6,665 nt of DNA from an uncultured Clostridia bacterium (GTDB taxonomy: Bacteria > Bacillota > Clostridia > TANB77 > CAG-508). Where the stretch lies: positions 1-6,665 of the forward strand of contig CALYBF010000082.1 in the NCBI GenBank assembly GCA_944393755.1. Direction: 5' to 3'. Numbering within the stretch: the first letter of the stretch is position 1; each line of letters begins with the position of its first letter. The position numbers and the translations under genes are program-made. Below, piece by piece: positions 6,119 through 6,665 of this stretch. The notes beneath the pieces were generated by a model, which saw only the letters and a list, made by a program, of their open reading frames with translations, was not told the origin of the DNA and ran no database searches.

Positions 6119-6656
6119 AAAGTACAGCACCTAAAATTAGAATGCCAATAATATCATTATAAATTTCATCAAACTGAGAAATAGGAAGAGGGTTTACACC
6201 AATACCTGCTTCTATTGTATAACCAGGTTTGTTAAAGTTTTGTATAAACCAATCTTTGTAACCTGCAAAACTAGAATTATAAGGAGTATCAGCAAGTAAA
6301 TATCCACTAGCTTCAGAGAAGCTTTTACCTATATATTCACTATTTTCTGGTTTATAATCTTGAAATTGCCAATAAATTTCCTTACCTTGTGTGTGAAAAC
6401 TAAGAACAAGTCTAAAATTATAAAGAAGAGTAAAATTATAAATAGCTAAGGCTTCAGGTTCTGTAAGAGGACCAAAACCTACAAAATCACGAGGAGAAGG
6501 CTTGTTAAAACCTTGTGAATATTTTATTTCTTTTGCTTGTTCCCAACCAGCAGGAAATTGCAGATTTAAATCAACACCTGTGGGTTTAAAAATATACCAA
6601 CCGAATATGAAAACAAATAAAATGCAGTAATCATCTATATTACAGAGTATTTCAAA
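6117..6656 (-). pseudogene. Remnant of an M14 zinc carboxypeptidase-like (YqgT-like) peptidase, C-terminal half
   Basis: Read on the minus strand, about 153 residues from 6578 to the TAA at 6119-6117 match the C-terminal half of M14 peptidases of the gamma-D-glutamyl-diamino-acid type, which cut peptidoglycan stem peptides. Seen in order are GVDLNLQFPAGWEQAKE, PLTEPEALAIYNF, LSFHTQGKEIYW (His is the third zinc ligand), FAGYKDWFIQNFNKPGYTIEAGIG (Glu is the catalytic base) and NPLPISQFDEIY. The N-terminal half with the HxxE zinc pair is absent from this frame. The open frame (179 codons) contains no ATG, GTG or TTG codon, and a TAA at 6659-6657 stands in frame just upstream. Codons upstream of about 6585 encode a hydrophobic stretch (CILFVFIFGWYIF) that does not look like the family. 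It is most likely a truncated or frameshifted gene; a sequencing or assembly error near the window end is the main alternative. Its stop lies in the T run of the purB terminator. Confidence 0.72.
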
Positions 6657-6665
6657 TTAATTGAA

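Noticed and set aside
6607..6630. Short + strand frame ATG AAA ACA ... TAA near the right edge
   Set aside because: It is only seven codons with no ribosome site before it, and it lies opposite the degraded 5' part of the M14 frame.
1..6665. CRISPR array, transposase, integrase, tRNA or rRNA genes
   Set aside because: No regularly spaced repeats, no recombinase motifs and no cloverleaf or rRNA-like stretches were seen on either strand.

Overview
The window is AT-rich, Clostridia-like (Bacillota) chromosomal DNA. The evidence is strong AGGAGG-type ribosome sites, sigma-A-type promoters with 17-nt spacers, short A-rich leaders, intrinsic terminators between genes, and families typical of Bacillota: a YerB-like DUF3048 protein, a YlbF/YheA-like protein and a DUF4364 protein. 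It cannot be assigned to a genus. No prophage, insertion sequence, CRISPR array, rRNA or tRNA is visible.

Layout: (1) 1-1097, + strand: the 3' part of a DUF3048 (YerB-like) gene, then a small YlbF/YheA-family gene 29 nt downstream, probably one transcript. (2) 1102-1132: a hairpin with A and T tracts that can terminate transcription in both directions. It separates that transcript from the convergent DUF4364 gene (1122-1667, - strand), whose stop codon lies inside the hairpin. (3) 1668-1889: a divergent intergenic region with one promoter firing left into the DUF4364 gene and one firing right into glgP. (4) 1890-4463: glgP, an alpha-glucan phosphorylase with an N-terminal DUF3417 region, closed by a terminator that contains its own stop codon. 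(5) 4486-4654: a compact regulatory region with a good promoter, a perfect dyad between its -35 and -10, a second longer dyad at the expected transcript start, and an unexplained Shine-Dalgarno-like leader. (6) 4655-6064: purB, adenylosuccinate lyase of the Escherichia coli type, clearly richer in GC and different in codon use from the other genes, followed by a very strong terminator. (7) 6117-6656, - strand: the C-terminal half of an M14 zinc carboxypeptidase-like (YqgT-like) peptidase. It has no start codon and an in-frame stop upstream, so it is probably a gene remnant.

The genes do not form one pathway. glgP releases glucose-1-phosphate from storage glucan, purB acts in purine and AMP synthesis, and the remainder are cell-envelope or regulatory proteins. 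I see no convincing undescribed system. The points most worth a second look are the foreign-looking purB with its dyad-rich control region, the broken M14 gene beside it, and the winged-helix-like DUF4364 gene divergent from glgP.
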